DNA of 64,000 nucleotides from Actinomycetes bacterium (GTDB taxonomy: Bacteria; Actinomycetota; Acidimicrobiia; Acidimicrobiales; Ilumatobacteraceae), in contig JANXUF010000008.1 in assembly GCA_025356335.1 (NCBI GenBank), positions 1 through 64,000 of the forward strand, in the 5' to 3' direction. The notes below the pieces were generated by a model, which worked only from the letters and a program-made list of their open reading frames with translations, was not told the DNA's origin and searched no databases. A program made the position numbers and the translations under genes. This document shows, in pieces, positions 25,943 through 34,906 of this stretch (the first letter of the stretch is position 1; each line of letters begins with the position of its first letter).

Positions 25943-27240
25943 TGGCCCTTGTCACCCTGAAGCAGGGCACGCCGGCTCATCGCGCCTACGTCGTCGGCGC
26001 CTGGGCGCTCGCCGCCATCGTGCTGATCTATGTGATCTTCGCCTATCGGTGGGGATTCGCGCCAGGGTCGATCGACAAGGCATTCCGGTTGACGCAGATC
26101 AACGACGTCATCTGCTACGCCGTCGCGATCCTCGGGCTCAACCTGGTGATCGGCTTCTCCGGCCAGTTGTCGCTCGGTCATTCTGCATTCGTCGGTCTCG
26201 GTGCCTATACGACGATCATTCTTGTCGCCGATCATCATTGGAGCTACCTGGCGACGGTCCCCGTTTCGGCAGCGCTGTGTTTCGTGATCGGACTCGTCGT
26301 CGGCCTTCCGGCGTTGCGAATCCGCGGGTTGTATCTCGCCGTCGTGACGCTGTCGGTCGCCTACGTGTTCCCGACGCTCGTCGTCAAATACGACAGCCTG
26401 ACGGGCGGCCCGAACGGCAAGAAGCCAGCCCGCGACACGGGCAAGATGAACCCCCCTTCGTGGATGCCGTTCAGCAACGCCGGTCGCCTGGCGAGCCCAC
26501 TGTGGGTCTACTGCATCCTGGTGGTGATCGCGACGGCGCTCTTCCTGCTCGTTCGCAACTTCATGAAGAGCAGACCGGGCAGGGCGTTGCTGGCGGTACG
26601 CGACAATCAGACGAGCGCTGCCGTCAGCGGTATCAACCTGCCGCTGTACAAGGCATTGACGTTCGGTGCAAGCGCGGCGATCGGCGGCATCGCCGGTTCG
26701 ATGTTGATGATCAATCGACCGTTCGCATCCGACGTGCAGTTCGGACTGCCGCTCGCCATTTTCCTCGTCGTCGGTCTGGTCGCCGGAGGTGCCGGGACGA
26801 TCTCCGGAGCCATACCCGGTGCACTCATCTACGTTTTCGTGCCGTATTTCATGTCTGCATGGACGACCGATCAACGGGGCATGCCACCCGGTATCAAACA
26901 GGTGACGAAGCCGTTGTTCGATTGGTTACAGGGCCGTCAAGGTGCCGGTTCGATCGCCGGAGTGTTCTTCGGCGTCGGCCTGTTGATTTTCGTGTTCGTG
27001 CTACCAGGTGGATTCATCGACGGCATCCGGCGTTTGCGATCGAAGGTCGTACAGGTCATCCCGAACCCGTCGTGGCTCCGTGAGCTGCACGGCTCCGCGA
27101 ACCCACCGTCGACCTCTCACTCACCGTCTTCGGGAGGCGACGTGACGCAGGCAGCGCCTGTTGTTGCCACCGTCAGAAGTCGGGTGGCGAAACCAGTGTC
27201 AGTCAAGAAAGCAATCAACCTCAGGGGGAAAACAACATGA
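25942..27240 (+). CDS. Branched-chain amino-acid ABC transporter permease (LivM-like)
   Basis: Second permease, 432 residues. Helices are visible through the first 330 residues; the LivM signatures are NLVIGFSGQLSLGHSAFVGL and GLPALRIRGLYLAVVTLS, plus the coupling loop AVRDNQTSAAVSGINLPLYK. It is longer than usual because of an insertion (KKPARDTGKMNPPSWMPF) and a hydrophilic C-terminal tail of about 75 residues after the last helix, rich in Ser, Pro and Val. It overlaps both neighbours (TGATG upstream, ATGA downstream). Confidence 0.92.
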   Translation: MALVTLKQGTPAHRAYVVGAWALAAIVLIYVIFAYRWGFAPGSIDKAFRLTQINDVICYAVAILGLNLVIGFSGQLSLGHSAFVGLGAYTTIILVADHHWSYLATVPVSAALCFVIGLVVGLPALRIRGLYLAVVTLSVAYVFPTLVVKYDSLTGGPNGKKPARDTGKMNPPSWMPFSNAGRLASPLWVYCILVVIATALFLLVRNFMKSRPGRALLAVRDNQTSAAVSGINLPLYKALTFGASAAIGGIAGSMLMINRPFASDVQFGLPLAIFLVVGLVAGGAGTISGAIPGALIYVFVPYFMSAWTTDQRGMPPGIKQVTKPLFDWLQGRQGAGSIAGVFFGVGLLIFVFVLPGGFIDGIRRLRSKVVQVIPNPSWLRELHGSANPPSTSHSPSSGGDVTQAAPVVATVRSRVAKPVSVKKAINLRGKTT

Positions 27241-28778
27241 GACCAACACGTTGGAAGAAATCCGTCGTCCTCGGCGTCGGTGCGGCGTTCGTGATCGCGT
27301 CGTGCGGTAGTAGCACCAAGGCCGGATCGACAGCGACGACCGTGGCGGCTGGCACTGCCACGACGGCAGGTGCCGGGGCAGCAACGACTGCTGCAGCCGC
27401 GTCCGCGGCGACGACCGCTGGGACATCTGCGGCCACTGCTGCTGGTACGACGACTGGTGGTACTACCGCCGGTAGCGCCGGGGGAGCAACCGAAGGGCTG
27501 GTCAACGGCGTCTACAAGGGGATCGGCGATTTCAACATCGATCCGAAGAAGTGCCCTGCCGACTGGAATGACAAGCAGGGGATCACCGACAAGGAGATCG
27601 ACCTGTTCGTCAGCCTGCCGAAATCGGGTCCGCTCGCCGGATTCGGTCTGCTCGCCGACGGCGCCAGCAGCTATTTCAAATACATCAACGACAATGGTGG
27701 CATCGGCGGGCGCAACATCGTGCTCGACGCCAAGGACGATGCCTACAAGCCGGACCAGACGAAGACGAACGTCGACGAAGCACTCGGGGCCAAGAAGTAT
27801 GCGGCCTTCATGACCGTGCTCGGCACCGCCAACAACCTCGCCGTGTGGGATACGACCAACGACGAGTGTATGCCACACCTACTCAACGGAACCGGCGCCG
27901 CCCAGTGGGGCGACGTCAAGGGCCACCCGTGGACCACCGGCATGCAGCTCGACTACTTCACCGAGGCGAGCCTCTGGGCGAAGTGGTTGGCGAAGGAGCA
28001 CCCGGAGGCGAAGACGGTTGCCGAGCTGACATTCAACAACGACTTCGGCAAGAGCTACTCGGCCGGCTTCAAGTACTCGATCAAGGGAACCGGCCTCAGT
28101 GTCGTGCATCAGGAACTGCACGAGGGGACCGCACCCAACCTGACGAACCAGTTCACCACGCTTGCCGCCACCAAGGCCGATGTCGTGCTGCTGGAAACCA
28201 CCGGCGCGTTCTGTACCCAGGCAATGTCGGAGATCGAGAAGAACACGACCTGGAAGCCGATTGTCATCATGTCCGGCACCTGCGGATCGGTGGCCCAGTT
28301 CTTCAAGCCGCTCGTCGACCAGGGGCTGACGGGTGCGAACACCTACATCATCCAGAACTTCAAGGATGTCAACGATCCGGCGAATGCCAGTGATCCGTTC
28401 ATCCAGCTGTACCAGAAGACACTGACCGCACAGGGTCTCGACCCGAAGCAGACGACGTATGCGACCGGCTGGATCTACGCCTGGTTCATGACGGAGATCC
28501 TCAAGGACGCTGCCGGCTACCAGGGCGGTCTGACACGCGGCAACATCATGCTTGCCGCCAGAAGCATCCAGGAGACGAACCCGTTGCTGATCGCCGGCCT
28601 GACGTCGAAGATGGACGGCATGAAGGACGCCTATCTCACCGAGGGCGGCCGGATGGCGAAGTACACCGTGACTGATCCGAAGGCGTTGGGAAGATTCGTC
28701 CCGAGTGGCGACCTCATCAACCTCGAAGGTCAGCTCGGCACATACGACACCGTCAAGGCGGCAGCAGCAGGCGGCTGA
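27237..28778 (+). CDS. Branched-chain amino-acid ABC transporter substrate-binding lipoprotein (LivJ-like)
   Basis: Periplasmic-binding-type protein of 513 residues, Leu/Ile/Val-binding family (type I fold). The signal peptide ends in a lipobox, VIASCGSS, so it is anchored by lipid. A striking linker of about 65 residues follows, nearly all Ala, Thr and Gly (residues 30-95), before the binding domain begins around GITDKEIDLFVSLPKSGPLA. DDAYKPDQTKTNVDEAL and GTANNLAVWDTTNDECMPHL match the amide/leucine-binding proteins. It is last in the operon, next to a strong hairpin. Confidence 0.9.
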   Translation: MRPTRWKKSVVLGVGAAFVIASCGSSTKAGSTATTVAAGTATTAGAGAATTAAAASAATTAGTSAATAAGTTTGGTTAGSAGGATEGLVNGVYKGIGDFNIDPKKCPADWNDKQGITDKEIDLFVSLPKSGPLAGFGLLADGASSYFKYINDNGGIGGRNIVLDAKDDAYKPDQTKTNVDEALGAKKYAAFMTVLGTANNLAVWDTTNDECMPHLLNGTGAAQWGDVKGHPWTTGMQLDYFTEASLWAKWLAKEHPEAKTVAELTFNNDFGKSYSAGFKYSIKGTGLSVVHQELHEGTAPNLTNQFTTLAATKADVVLLETTGAFCTQAMSEIEKNTTWKPIVIMSGTCGSVAQFFKPLVDQGLTGANTYIIQNFKDVNDPANASDPFIQLYQKTLTAQGLDPKQTTYATGWIYAWFMTEILKDAAGYQGGLTRGNIMLAARSIQETNPLLIAGLTSKMDGMKDAYLTEGGRMAKYTVTDPKALGRFVPSGDLINLEGQLGTYDTVKAAAAGG

Positions 28779-28796
28779 GGAACCCGAGTCCCCGGT

Positions 28797-28827
28797 GGCG
28801 GATATCGCATCTCGTGCGATATCCGCC
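28797..28827 (+). terminator. Strong hairpin after the liv-type operon
   Basis: Perfect 13-base arms (GGCGGATATCGCA and TGCGATATCCGCC) with a five-base loop, 18 bases after the stop codon of the substrate-binding protein. No T-run follows on the plus strand. Probably stops transcription or protects the mRNA 3' end. Confidence 0.6.
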
Positions 28828-28890
28828 GCCTCGCCTCGCCTCGCCGTCTCACTCTGATGCTCGGCCCTTGCACTCGTGCGTCGCGCCGTG

Positions 28891-29337
28891 TCAGCTGTCG
28901 GCGTGGAGCGCTCGCTGCCAGGCGGCGAGGTCGCCGACGAAGAAGGCGACCTCCGCAGGATCACTGGTGGCGATGATCAGATGGATCGACCCGGCGACGC
29001 GTGAATGTTGGAACGAAGCGGCCTGATGGACCGCGGTGATCCTGCTTCTCGGTACGTCGACGAGCCCGCCGGAGGACTTGCGGAAGATCAGCCGCCGATC
29101 GGTGAGGATGATCGTTCCGTTGCCGCGGACCGCGCCGTACGGAGGAGTTCCGCCCCGGTACACGGCTTTCTCCGGACCGATCACGAACCGCTCTCCAGAA
29201 CGGTCCGCCTCGGTGTGCAGGTCGGCGAGGAAGTTCGTCGACTTGCGTCTCCATGAGCGCACCAGCGGGATCCAGACGGCCGCCTGAATCAGTCCGACAC
29301 CGCCGACGATCAGCACAACGAGCAGTACGACGTTCAC
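28891..29337 (-). CDS. Small membrane-anchored protein, PH/GRAM-like domain
   Basis: Protein of 148 residues. The first 25 residues form a single membrane segment (VVLLVVLIVGGVGLIQAAVW), followed by a soluble domain with GTIILTDRRLIFRKSSGGLV and VDVPRSRITAVH, the usual strand pattern of bacterial PH-like/GRAM domains. Function unknown. The gene faces the end of the transporter operon and is divergent from the flavin oxidoreductase gene. Confidence 0.65.
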   Translation of the reverse strand: MNVVLLVVLIVGGVGLIQAAVWIPLVRSWRRKSTNFLADLHTEADRSGERFVIGPEKAVYRGGTPPYGAVRGNGTIILTDRRLIFRKSSGGLVDVPRSRITAVHQAASFQHSRVAGSIHLIIATSDPAEVAFFVGDLAAWQRALHADS

Positions 29338-29477
29338 GACCGCAGCTTACGATTTTCATCGTCGCACGTTGGAAGACGTCTTGCAACGGCGGTCGCGATA
29401 CTGTGTCGGCGGAGCGTGGGGAACGCTCTGGCTCAACGATCAATGCTGGTTCGCTCGACTACTTGGGGGTAGTGCTG

Positions 29478-30653
29478 ATGTCTCGTATGCGTTTCGGAAT
29501 TTTCATGGCACCGTTCCATCCGGCCGGGATCAACCCGACCATATTGATCGACGGAGACCTCGAGTTGATCGAACATCTCGATCGGCTCGGCTTCGAGGAA
29601 GCGTGGATCGGTGAGCATCACTCCGCCGGCAGTGAGATCATCGCCTCGCCGGAGATCTTCATCGCCGCTGCTGCACAGCGCACACGCCATATCAAACTCG
29701 GCAGCGGCGTGATCAGCGCCAGCTATCACAATCCACTGTGGGTGGCCGAGCGGGCGGTGCAGCTCGACCACATGACGAAGGGTCGATTCATGCTCGGCCT
29801 CGGGCCGGGGGCGCTCCCGAGCGATGCAGCGATGATCGGCCTCGACATGCCCCAGACCAGGGAATTGTTGGAGGACGCCGTCGACATCATCACCAAGCTG
29901 ATGAGCAGTGACGAACCGGTCAATTTCGACAATGGACGATGGACGCTGAAGGACGCCCGATTGCATCTGCGGCCATACACCGATCCCTATCCGGAGATCG
30001 TCATCGCTGCCGTCGCCTCGCCGTCCGGTCCGCGCCTCGCCGGGCGTTATGGTCACGGCCTGTTGTCGATCGGCGCGACGACCGCTGCCGGTTTCGACGT
30101 CCTCGGATTGCACTGGGATGTGATGGAGGAGCGCGCCGCTCATTACGGCGTCGCCGTCGACCGCAACGCCTGGAGGCTGGTCGGGCTCGTCCATCTCGCC
30201 GAGACCCGTGAACAGGCCTACAACGATGTCGAGCACGGCATGCTCGACTGGTTCGACTACTTCCAGCACACAGCAGCATTCCCGCAGATGGCGGTCGGAG
30301 ACGGTACGACGGTGCGCGAATGCATCGACTTCGTCAACGATTCCGGTCTCGGAACGATCGGCACGCCGGACGATGCCGTTGCCCAGATCGAGCGGCTGGA
30401 GAAGCAGTCGAACGGTGGCTTCGGGGCGTACCTGCAACTTGCCCACGACTGGGCGGCGCCGGCAGCCAAGTTCCGCAGCTACGAGTTGTTCGCCCGCAAC
30501 GTCGCTCCGCATTTCCAGGGCCAGTATCAGTCGACGACCGATGCCAAGACACGCGCCAGGGCAGCCAGGCCGGTGCTCGCCGAGAGCAATCTCAGAGCAG
30601 TCGAAGCCTCGACCGCCAAATATCAGGCGGAGCTCGCCGAAAAAACGGCATGA
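29478..30653 (+). CDS. LLM-class flavin-dependent oxidoreductase (luciferase-like monooxygenase)
   Basis: TIM-barrel flavin enzyme of 391 residues. GFEEAWIGEHHSAGSEIIAS near residues 38-57, IKLGSGVISASYHNPLWVAE and the MTKGRFMLGLGPGALPSD block are the alkanal-monooxygenase-like signatures; FMN or F420 could be the cofactor. GTIGTPDDAVAQIERL is the C-terminal helix pattern. Substrate unknown. The ATG at 29478 is the first in-frame Met before the conserved MRFGIFMAPFHP; longer starts are Arg-rich. The C-terminal tail (about 35 residues) is Ala/Glu-rich and looks helical. Confidence 0.85.
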   Translation: MSRMRFGIFMAPFHPAGINPTILIDGDLELIEHLDRLGFEEAWIGEHHSAGSEIIASPEIFIAAAAQRTRHIKLGSGVISASYHNPLWVAERAVQLDHMTKGRFMLGLGPGALPSDAAMIGLDMPQTRELLEDAVDIITKLMSSDEPVNFDNGRWTLKDARLHLRPYTDPYPEIVIAAVASPSGPRLAGRYGHGLLSIGATTAAGFDVLGLHWDVMEERAAHYGVAVDRNAWRLVGLVHLAETREQAYNDVEHGMLDWFDYFQHTAAFPQMAVGDGTTVRECIDFVNDSGLGTIGTPDDAVAQIERLEKQSNGGFGAYLQLAHDWAAPAAKFRSYELFARNVAPHFQGQYQSTTDAKTRARAARPVLAESNLRAVEASTAKYQAELAEKTA

Positions 30654-30739
30654 CCCTCCGCCTCTGACTCCGGCGATTCCGCTCCCGTGTCACCACACGT
30701 GTACAGCATCTGCGACAGTCCGTACCAAGCGAGCTGTGG

Positions 30740-31693
30740 TCAACGGTCGACGGTGCTCGCAAGGTCGGGGAAGACCTTCGACACCTTCTTCCACAGCCAC
30801 TCGCCGTAGGTGCCGGAGATCTGTTGCAGATCGGTCCCGTCCCAACGCGAGTCGTTGTCGGTGGTCGTCGACAAGCCGTCGGCGAACGGCAGCGGGTCGA
30901 CGACTGCGTCCCAACCGGGGTCGAGGAAATACGGCAGCGAGTACCTGTCGTGGCTCGTGGTGTTGCGCACTCGGTGCGGTGTCGATCGGTATCTCCCAGC
31001 GGTGAGGCGGTCGAGCATGTCGCCGAGATTGCAGATGATGAGCGACGGGTCTGACGGTGCCTCGATCCAGTCTCCTGCGATGTTGACTTCGAGGCCGCCG
31101 GAGCCGTCGTGCGCCAGCAGCGTCAGCAGGCCGTAGTCGGAATGCTCGGCAACGCCCCAGCGATCGGTGCCATCCGGCGACAGTGGATGCGGCGGGTACC
31201 GGAAGATGCGGAACAGTTCGGTGGGCTCCGCAGTCAACCCCCGCCGGAAGAATTCGGCGTCGAGCCCGAGACCCACGGCCATCAGCGACAGTACCCGTTG
31301 TCCGAGTGTCGCCATCGACGTCATCCATGCCGTCACCGTCGTCCGCAGCGCAGCCGGTTCGGCCGGCCAGATATTCGGGCCCTCGAGCGGCTTGTTGCCG
31401 AGCGGACACTCGCGGCCGAAGTAGTAGCCCTCCTTGAGATCCGGAACACCCGACGTCAGTTCTCCGCCGAGCGGGAACCATCCGCGCCATGCCGTGCCAC
31501 CGTGGGCCAGCGACACCTGCGATTTGCAGGAGTCCGGCAACGAGAAGAACTCGGCAGCGGCAGCGATCAGCGAGCAACGGAGTTCGTCGGCGACGCCGTG
31601 CCCGGCGAGTGCGAAGAACCCGAACTGCCGGCATCCTGCGTCGATGGCCGATGCGGCAGCGTCATCGCCGCCGTCGAGATCGACGATCGGCAT
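30740..31693 (-). CDS. Isopenicillin N synthase-like 2OG-Fe(II) oxygenase
   Basis: Non-haem iron oxygenase of 317 residues. The N-terminal DIOX_N-type region (IDAGCRQFGFFALAGHGV) precedes the Fe(II)/2OG core with HxD in VAEHSDYGLLTLL, the distal His in STPHRV and the 2OG-binding Arg-x-Ser in HDRYSLPYF. Members act in gibberellin-like, ethylene-like or antibiotic oxidation and in bacterial amino-acid hydroxylation; the role here is unknown. The ATG at 31693 (MPIVDLDGG) is preferred over a 49-residue Ser/Arg-rich extension. It diverges from ilvE. Confidence 0.82.
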   Translation of the reverse strand: MPIVDLDGGDDAAASAIDAGCRQFGFFALAGHGVADELRCSLIAAAAEFFSLPDSCKSQVSLAHGGTAWRGWFPLGGELTSGVPDLKEGYYFGRECPLGNKPLEGPNIWPAEPAALRTTVTAWMTSMATLGQRVLSLMAVGLGLDAEFFRRGLTAEPTELFRIFRYPPHPLSPDGTDRWGVAEHSDYGLLTLLAHDGSGGLEVNIAGDWIEAPSDPSLIICNLGDMLDRLTAGRYRSTPHRVRNTTSHDRYSLPYFLDPGWDAVVDPLPFADGLSTTTDNDSRWDGTDLQQISGTYGEWLWKKVSKVFPDLASTVDR

Positions 31694-31776
31694 CGAACGT
31701 GAGTACACGGCCGCCAGCGTAGGCCTGTTGCCGACTATCCTGATGGCCGACCAATTCGCCCGAGGGGGACAGTTCC

Positions 31777-32694
31777 ATGCCGATTCAGCCGACACCGAAG
31801 ATCTGGATGAATGGCGAGCTCGTCGATTGGGACAAGGCACAGATCCATATCCTGACGCACACCCTTCACTACGGCACGGGCGTCTTCGAAGGGATCCGCG
31901 CCTACGAAACCCGCCAGGGGCCAGCTGTGTTCCGGCTCACGGATCACATCGAACGGCTGCACAACTCGGCGAAGATCGTCGGTATGGAGATCCCCTACTC
32001 CGTCGAAGAACTCGTCGCCGCCACCAAGGCGACCGTCGCTTCGACCGGCTTGGCGAGCTGCTACGTCCGCCCGATCGCCTATTACGGCTACGGGGAGATG
32101 GGCCTCAACACACTGCCATGCACCGTCGATGTTGCCATCGCTTGCTGGCCATGGGGTGCCTACCTCGGCGAGGATTCGATCAGCAAGGGCGTGCGGATGA
32201 AGATCTCGTCGTGGACCCGTCACGACCACAACACGATGCCACCGGCCGCAAAGACGAGTGGCAACTACGTCAACTCCTCACTCGCCAAGGTCGAAGCACT
32301 GAAGGCCGGCTATGACGAGGCGATCATGCTCGCCCCGAACGGCCTGATCGCCGAGTGCACGGGCGAGAACATCTTCTGCGTCCGCAAGGGTCTGATCCTG
32401 ACGCCGCCGTTGTCGGCCGGCGCGTTGGAAGGCATCACGCAGCATTCAGTGGCGACGATCGCTCGTGATCTCGGTTTCGAACTGCGGGTCGACAACATCG
32501 CCCGCAGCGACCTGTACATCGCCGAGGAAGCCTTCCTCTGTGGGACAGCCGCCGAAATCTCGGCGATCAAGTCCGTCGACGATCGCGAAATCCTCTGCCC
32601 AGGTCCGATGACGAAGGCGATCGCCGAGGTCTATGGCCGTGCCGTGCGCGGTCAGGAGGACCGCTACAAGGAATGGTGTGAACTGGCCTCATGA
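31777..32694 (+). CDS. ilvE: Branched-chain amino-acid aminotransferase
   Basis: Fold-type IV PLP enzyme of 305 residues that interconverts Leu, Ile and Val with their 2-oxo acids. The family opening HTLHYGTGVFEGIRAYE (residues about 28-44) is exact; the PLP Lys is in AKTSGNYVNSSLAKVEAL (Lys near residue 155), and GLIAECTGENIFCVRKG supplies the cofactor contacts. GAGGGGGA in front of the ATG is the ribosome site. It overlaps cimA by four bases, so isoleucine precursor synthesis and transamination are made together. Confidence 0.94.
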   Translation: MPIQPTPKIWMNGELVDWDKAQIHILTHTLHYGTGVFEGIRAYETRQGPAVFRLTDHIERLHNSAKIVGMEIPYSVEELVAATKATVASTGLASCYVRPIAYYGYGEMGLNTLPCTVDVAIACWPWGAYLGEDSISKGVRMKISSWTRHDHNTMPPAAKTSGNYVNSSLAKVEALKAGYDEAIMLAPNGLIAECTGENIFCVRKGLILTPPLSAGALEGITQHSVATIARDLGFELRVDNIARSDLYIAEEAFLCGTAAEISAIKSVDDREILCPGPMTKAIAEVYGRAVRGQEDRYKEWCELAS

Positions 32695-34343
32695 CGAACG
32701 AATCAGCCCAGCAGGCGGGTGGGCGGTCGAGCACCGACGTACTGAAGCAGCGGGAATTCGTGCAGATCTTCGACACCACGCTCCGCGACGGATTGCAGGT
32801 CGAAGGCGTCTCGGCGACCGTCGAGGACAAGTTGCGTGTCGCCGAACAACTCGACCATCTCGGCGTCAGTTACATCGAAGGTGGCTGGCCGGGAGCGAAC
32901 CCGAAGGACATCGAATTCTTCGCTCGCGCTGCCACGGAACTCACGCTGGCGACGGCGACGCTCGTGGCCTTCGGTTCGACGCGTCGACCGAAGGGCAAGG
33001 TCGACGACGACCCGACGCTGCACAACCTCATCGAGGCCGGGACCTCTGCAGTGTGCATCGTCGCCAAGAGCTGGGACTATCACGTCCTCAACGCGTTGAA
33101 CACCACGCTGGACGAGGGCGAAGCGATGATTGCCGATTCCGTCGAGTTTCTCGTCGGCCACGGACGTCGAGTGCTCGTCGACGCTGAGCACTTCTTCGAC
33201 GGATACAAGCACAACCAGGAATTCGCCATCCGAGCGCTCGAGGCAGCTGTCGTCAAGGGCGCAAGCCATCTCGTGCTCTGCGATACCAACGGCGGTTCGC
33301 TCCCGCACGAAGTCGGCTCGATCGTCGCCGAGGTCAAGGCGCATTTCCGAAACGACGTGACGATCGCCATCCACTGCCACGACGACACCGGCTGCGCGGT
33401 CGCCAACGCCATGGCGGCGGTGGCCTCCGGCGCACGGCAGATCCAGGGTTGCATGAACGGTCTGGGGGAACGGACCGGTAACACCAACCTCACGACGGTC
33501 ATCCCCAACCTCGAACTGAAGATGGGCTACCGCTGCCTTCCTCCCGGCAACCTCGTGCGGCTCACCGCCGTCAGCCACCACATCGCCGAAGTCCTCAACC
33601 GGCCGATGAATCCTCAGGCACCGTACGTCGGCACCGGTGCATTCGCTCACAAGGCCGGCCTGCATGTCAGCGCAATCGTCCGCGCCAAGGATGCCTACGA
33701 ACACATCGATCCCGTGGCCGTCGGAAACGGAACACGGTTCATCGTCTCGGAAATGGCCGGCAGAGCGACGATCAACATGAAGGCCGAGGAACTCGGGCTC
33801 GACATGGACGGCGCAGCCGTCGGGCATGTCATCGACGAACTCAAGCGGCTCGAGCACGAGGGGTATCACTTCGAGGCTGCCGACGCTTCGCTCGAACTGT
33901 TGATGCGCCGCTCGGCCGGGTGGACGCATGACTACTTCACCGTCGAGTCGATGCGTGTGATCACCGACGAACTGCCGAGTGGCGCCTTCAACTGCGAGGC
34001 GACCGTCAAGGTCTGGGTCGGGGACGAGCGATATATCGACGTGGCAGAGGGCAACGGTCCTGTCAACGCCATCGACACGGCAATGCGGTCGGTACTGATC
34101 AGACATTTCCCGCAGCTCACGAAGGTCCATCTGACCGACTACAAGGTGCGGATCCTCGACGGCACCAGCGCGACGGGTGCAACCACCCGCGTCTTGTTGG
34201 AGGCGACGAACGGAGACCGCAGCTGGACGACGATCGGCGTCAGCCCCAATATCATCGAGGCGAGCTGGCAGGCGTTGGCCGAGTCGCTCGTCTTCGGGCT
34301 GCTGCACACGCCGGGTGAACCGCACAGCTCTGCTAGACAGTAG
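32691..34343 (+). CDS. cimA: (R)-citramalate synthase
   Basis: Acetyl-CoA:pyruvate condensing enzyme of 550 residues giving citramalate, the threonine-independent entry to isoleucine. FDTTLRDGLQVEGVS carries the catalytic Arg and metal Asp; SYIEGGWPGANPKD distinguishes citramalate synthase from LeuA. VLCDTNGG and HCHDDTGCAVANAMAA complete the barrel, and GAFAHKAGLHVSAI follows it. A C-terminal LeuA-type regulatory dimer domain is present (FNCEATVKVWVGDERYIDVA), so feedback by isoleucine is likely. LeuCD and LeuB elsewhere in the window can carry citramalate forward. Confidence 0.93.
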   Translation: MTNESAQQAGGRSSTDVLKQREFVQIFDTTLRDGLQVEGVSATVEDKLRVAEQLDHLGVSYIEGGWPGANPKDIEFFARAATELTLATATLVAFGSTRRPKGKVDDDPTLHNLIEAGTSAVCIVAKSWDYHVLNALNTTLDEGEAMIADSVEFLVGHGRRVLVDAEHFFDGYKHNQEFAIRALEAAVVKGASHLVLCDTNGGSLPHEVGSIVAEVKAHFRNDVTIAIHCHDDTGCAVANAMAAVASGARQIQGCMNGLGERTGNTNLTTVIPNLELKMGYRCLPPGNLVRLTAVSHHIAEVLNRPMNPQAPYVGTGAFAHKAGLHVSAIVRAKDAYEHIDPVAVGNGTRFIVSEMAGRATINMKAEELGLDMDGAAVGHVIDELKRLEHEGYHFEAADASLELLMRRSAGWTHDYFTVESMRVITDELPSGAFNCEATVKVWVGDERYIDVAEGNGPVNAIDTAMRSVLIRHFPQLTKVHLTDYKVRILDGTSATGATTRVLLEATNGDRSWTTIGVSPNIIEASWQALAESLVFGLLHTPGEPHSSARQ

Positions 34344-34349
34344 TGCGTT

Positions 34350-34874
34350 ATGGCCGCACCAGCATTCGTTCCGCAAAGCCCCGTGAATCCGGCCAAAGCC
34401 TACGAGTCGCCCGACTACGTCCCCGGCGTGTGGGAGGCCGACCGCCCGGCAGAACTGCCGGGTCGCCAGCCTGCAGGGACCGACCTCGGCTATCAGGGCC
34501 CTGATCAGGGGTATGCGTTGACGATCGCCGAGCGTTTCCGCGACCGGTTGCAGCTCAGTGCGGGGTTACACGCAGACGATGCGATCCGGGGCTGCCTCGG
34601 GATTGCGCTCAAGCGTGCATCGCTCTACGGACGTGCACCGGTGATCCACGACCTGACGATCGCCTTCACCATCTGGGGGTTCCTCGATCCGACTCCGCCG
34701 GCCGATCTCGTCGTCGCCCGCCGGGCAGCCTTCGAGGGTGTCGCCAACGTGATCCACGGCTACACCGAGGCCCGGGCGATCGCCGACGCGATCCCGGAAT
34801 CGACCCTGCGGTCGACGGTCGAGCAGGTGAAAGGCGCCTATCCATCGACATGGAAGTCGCTCGTCGGCGGTTGA
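34350..34874 (+). CDS. Conserved hypothetical protein downstream of cimA
   Basis: Soluble protein of 174 residues that I cannot assign. The N-terminal 55 residues are Pro-rich and look disordered (SPDYVPGVWEADRPAELPGR). The rest appears alpha-helical, with DDAIRGCLGIALKRASLYGR and PADLVVARRAAFEGVANVIH. No catalytic motif, signal peptide or membrane segment is evident. It starts six bases after cimA ends and so probably belongs to the ilvE-cimA transcription unit. Confidence 0.6.
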   Translation: MAAPAFVPQSPVNPAKAYESPDYVPGVWEADRPAELPGRQPAGTDLGYQGPDQGYALTIAERFRDRLQLSAGLHADDAIRGCLGIALKRASLYGRAPVIHDLTIAFTIWGFLDPTPPADLVVARRAAFEGVANVIHGYTEARAIADAIPESTLRSTVEQVKGAYPSTWKSLVGG

Positions 34875-34878
34875 AGCT

Positions 34879-34906
34879 CGGCTATCGGCTATCGGCTATC
34901 GGCTAT
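34879..34906. repeat. 7-bp tandem repeat, four copies
   Basis: Four perfect copies of CGGCTAT between two convergent genes; the array reaches the stop codon of the VIT1-like gene. A candidate for slippage. Confidence 0.8.

Noticed and set aside
32703-34376. Open frame of 557 codons antisense to cimA
   Set aside because: High-GC shadow frame; the plus-strand citramalate synthase is unambiguous.
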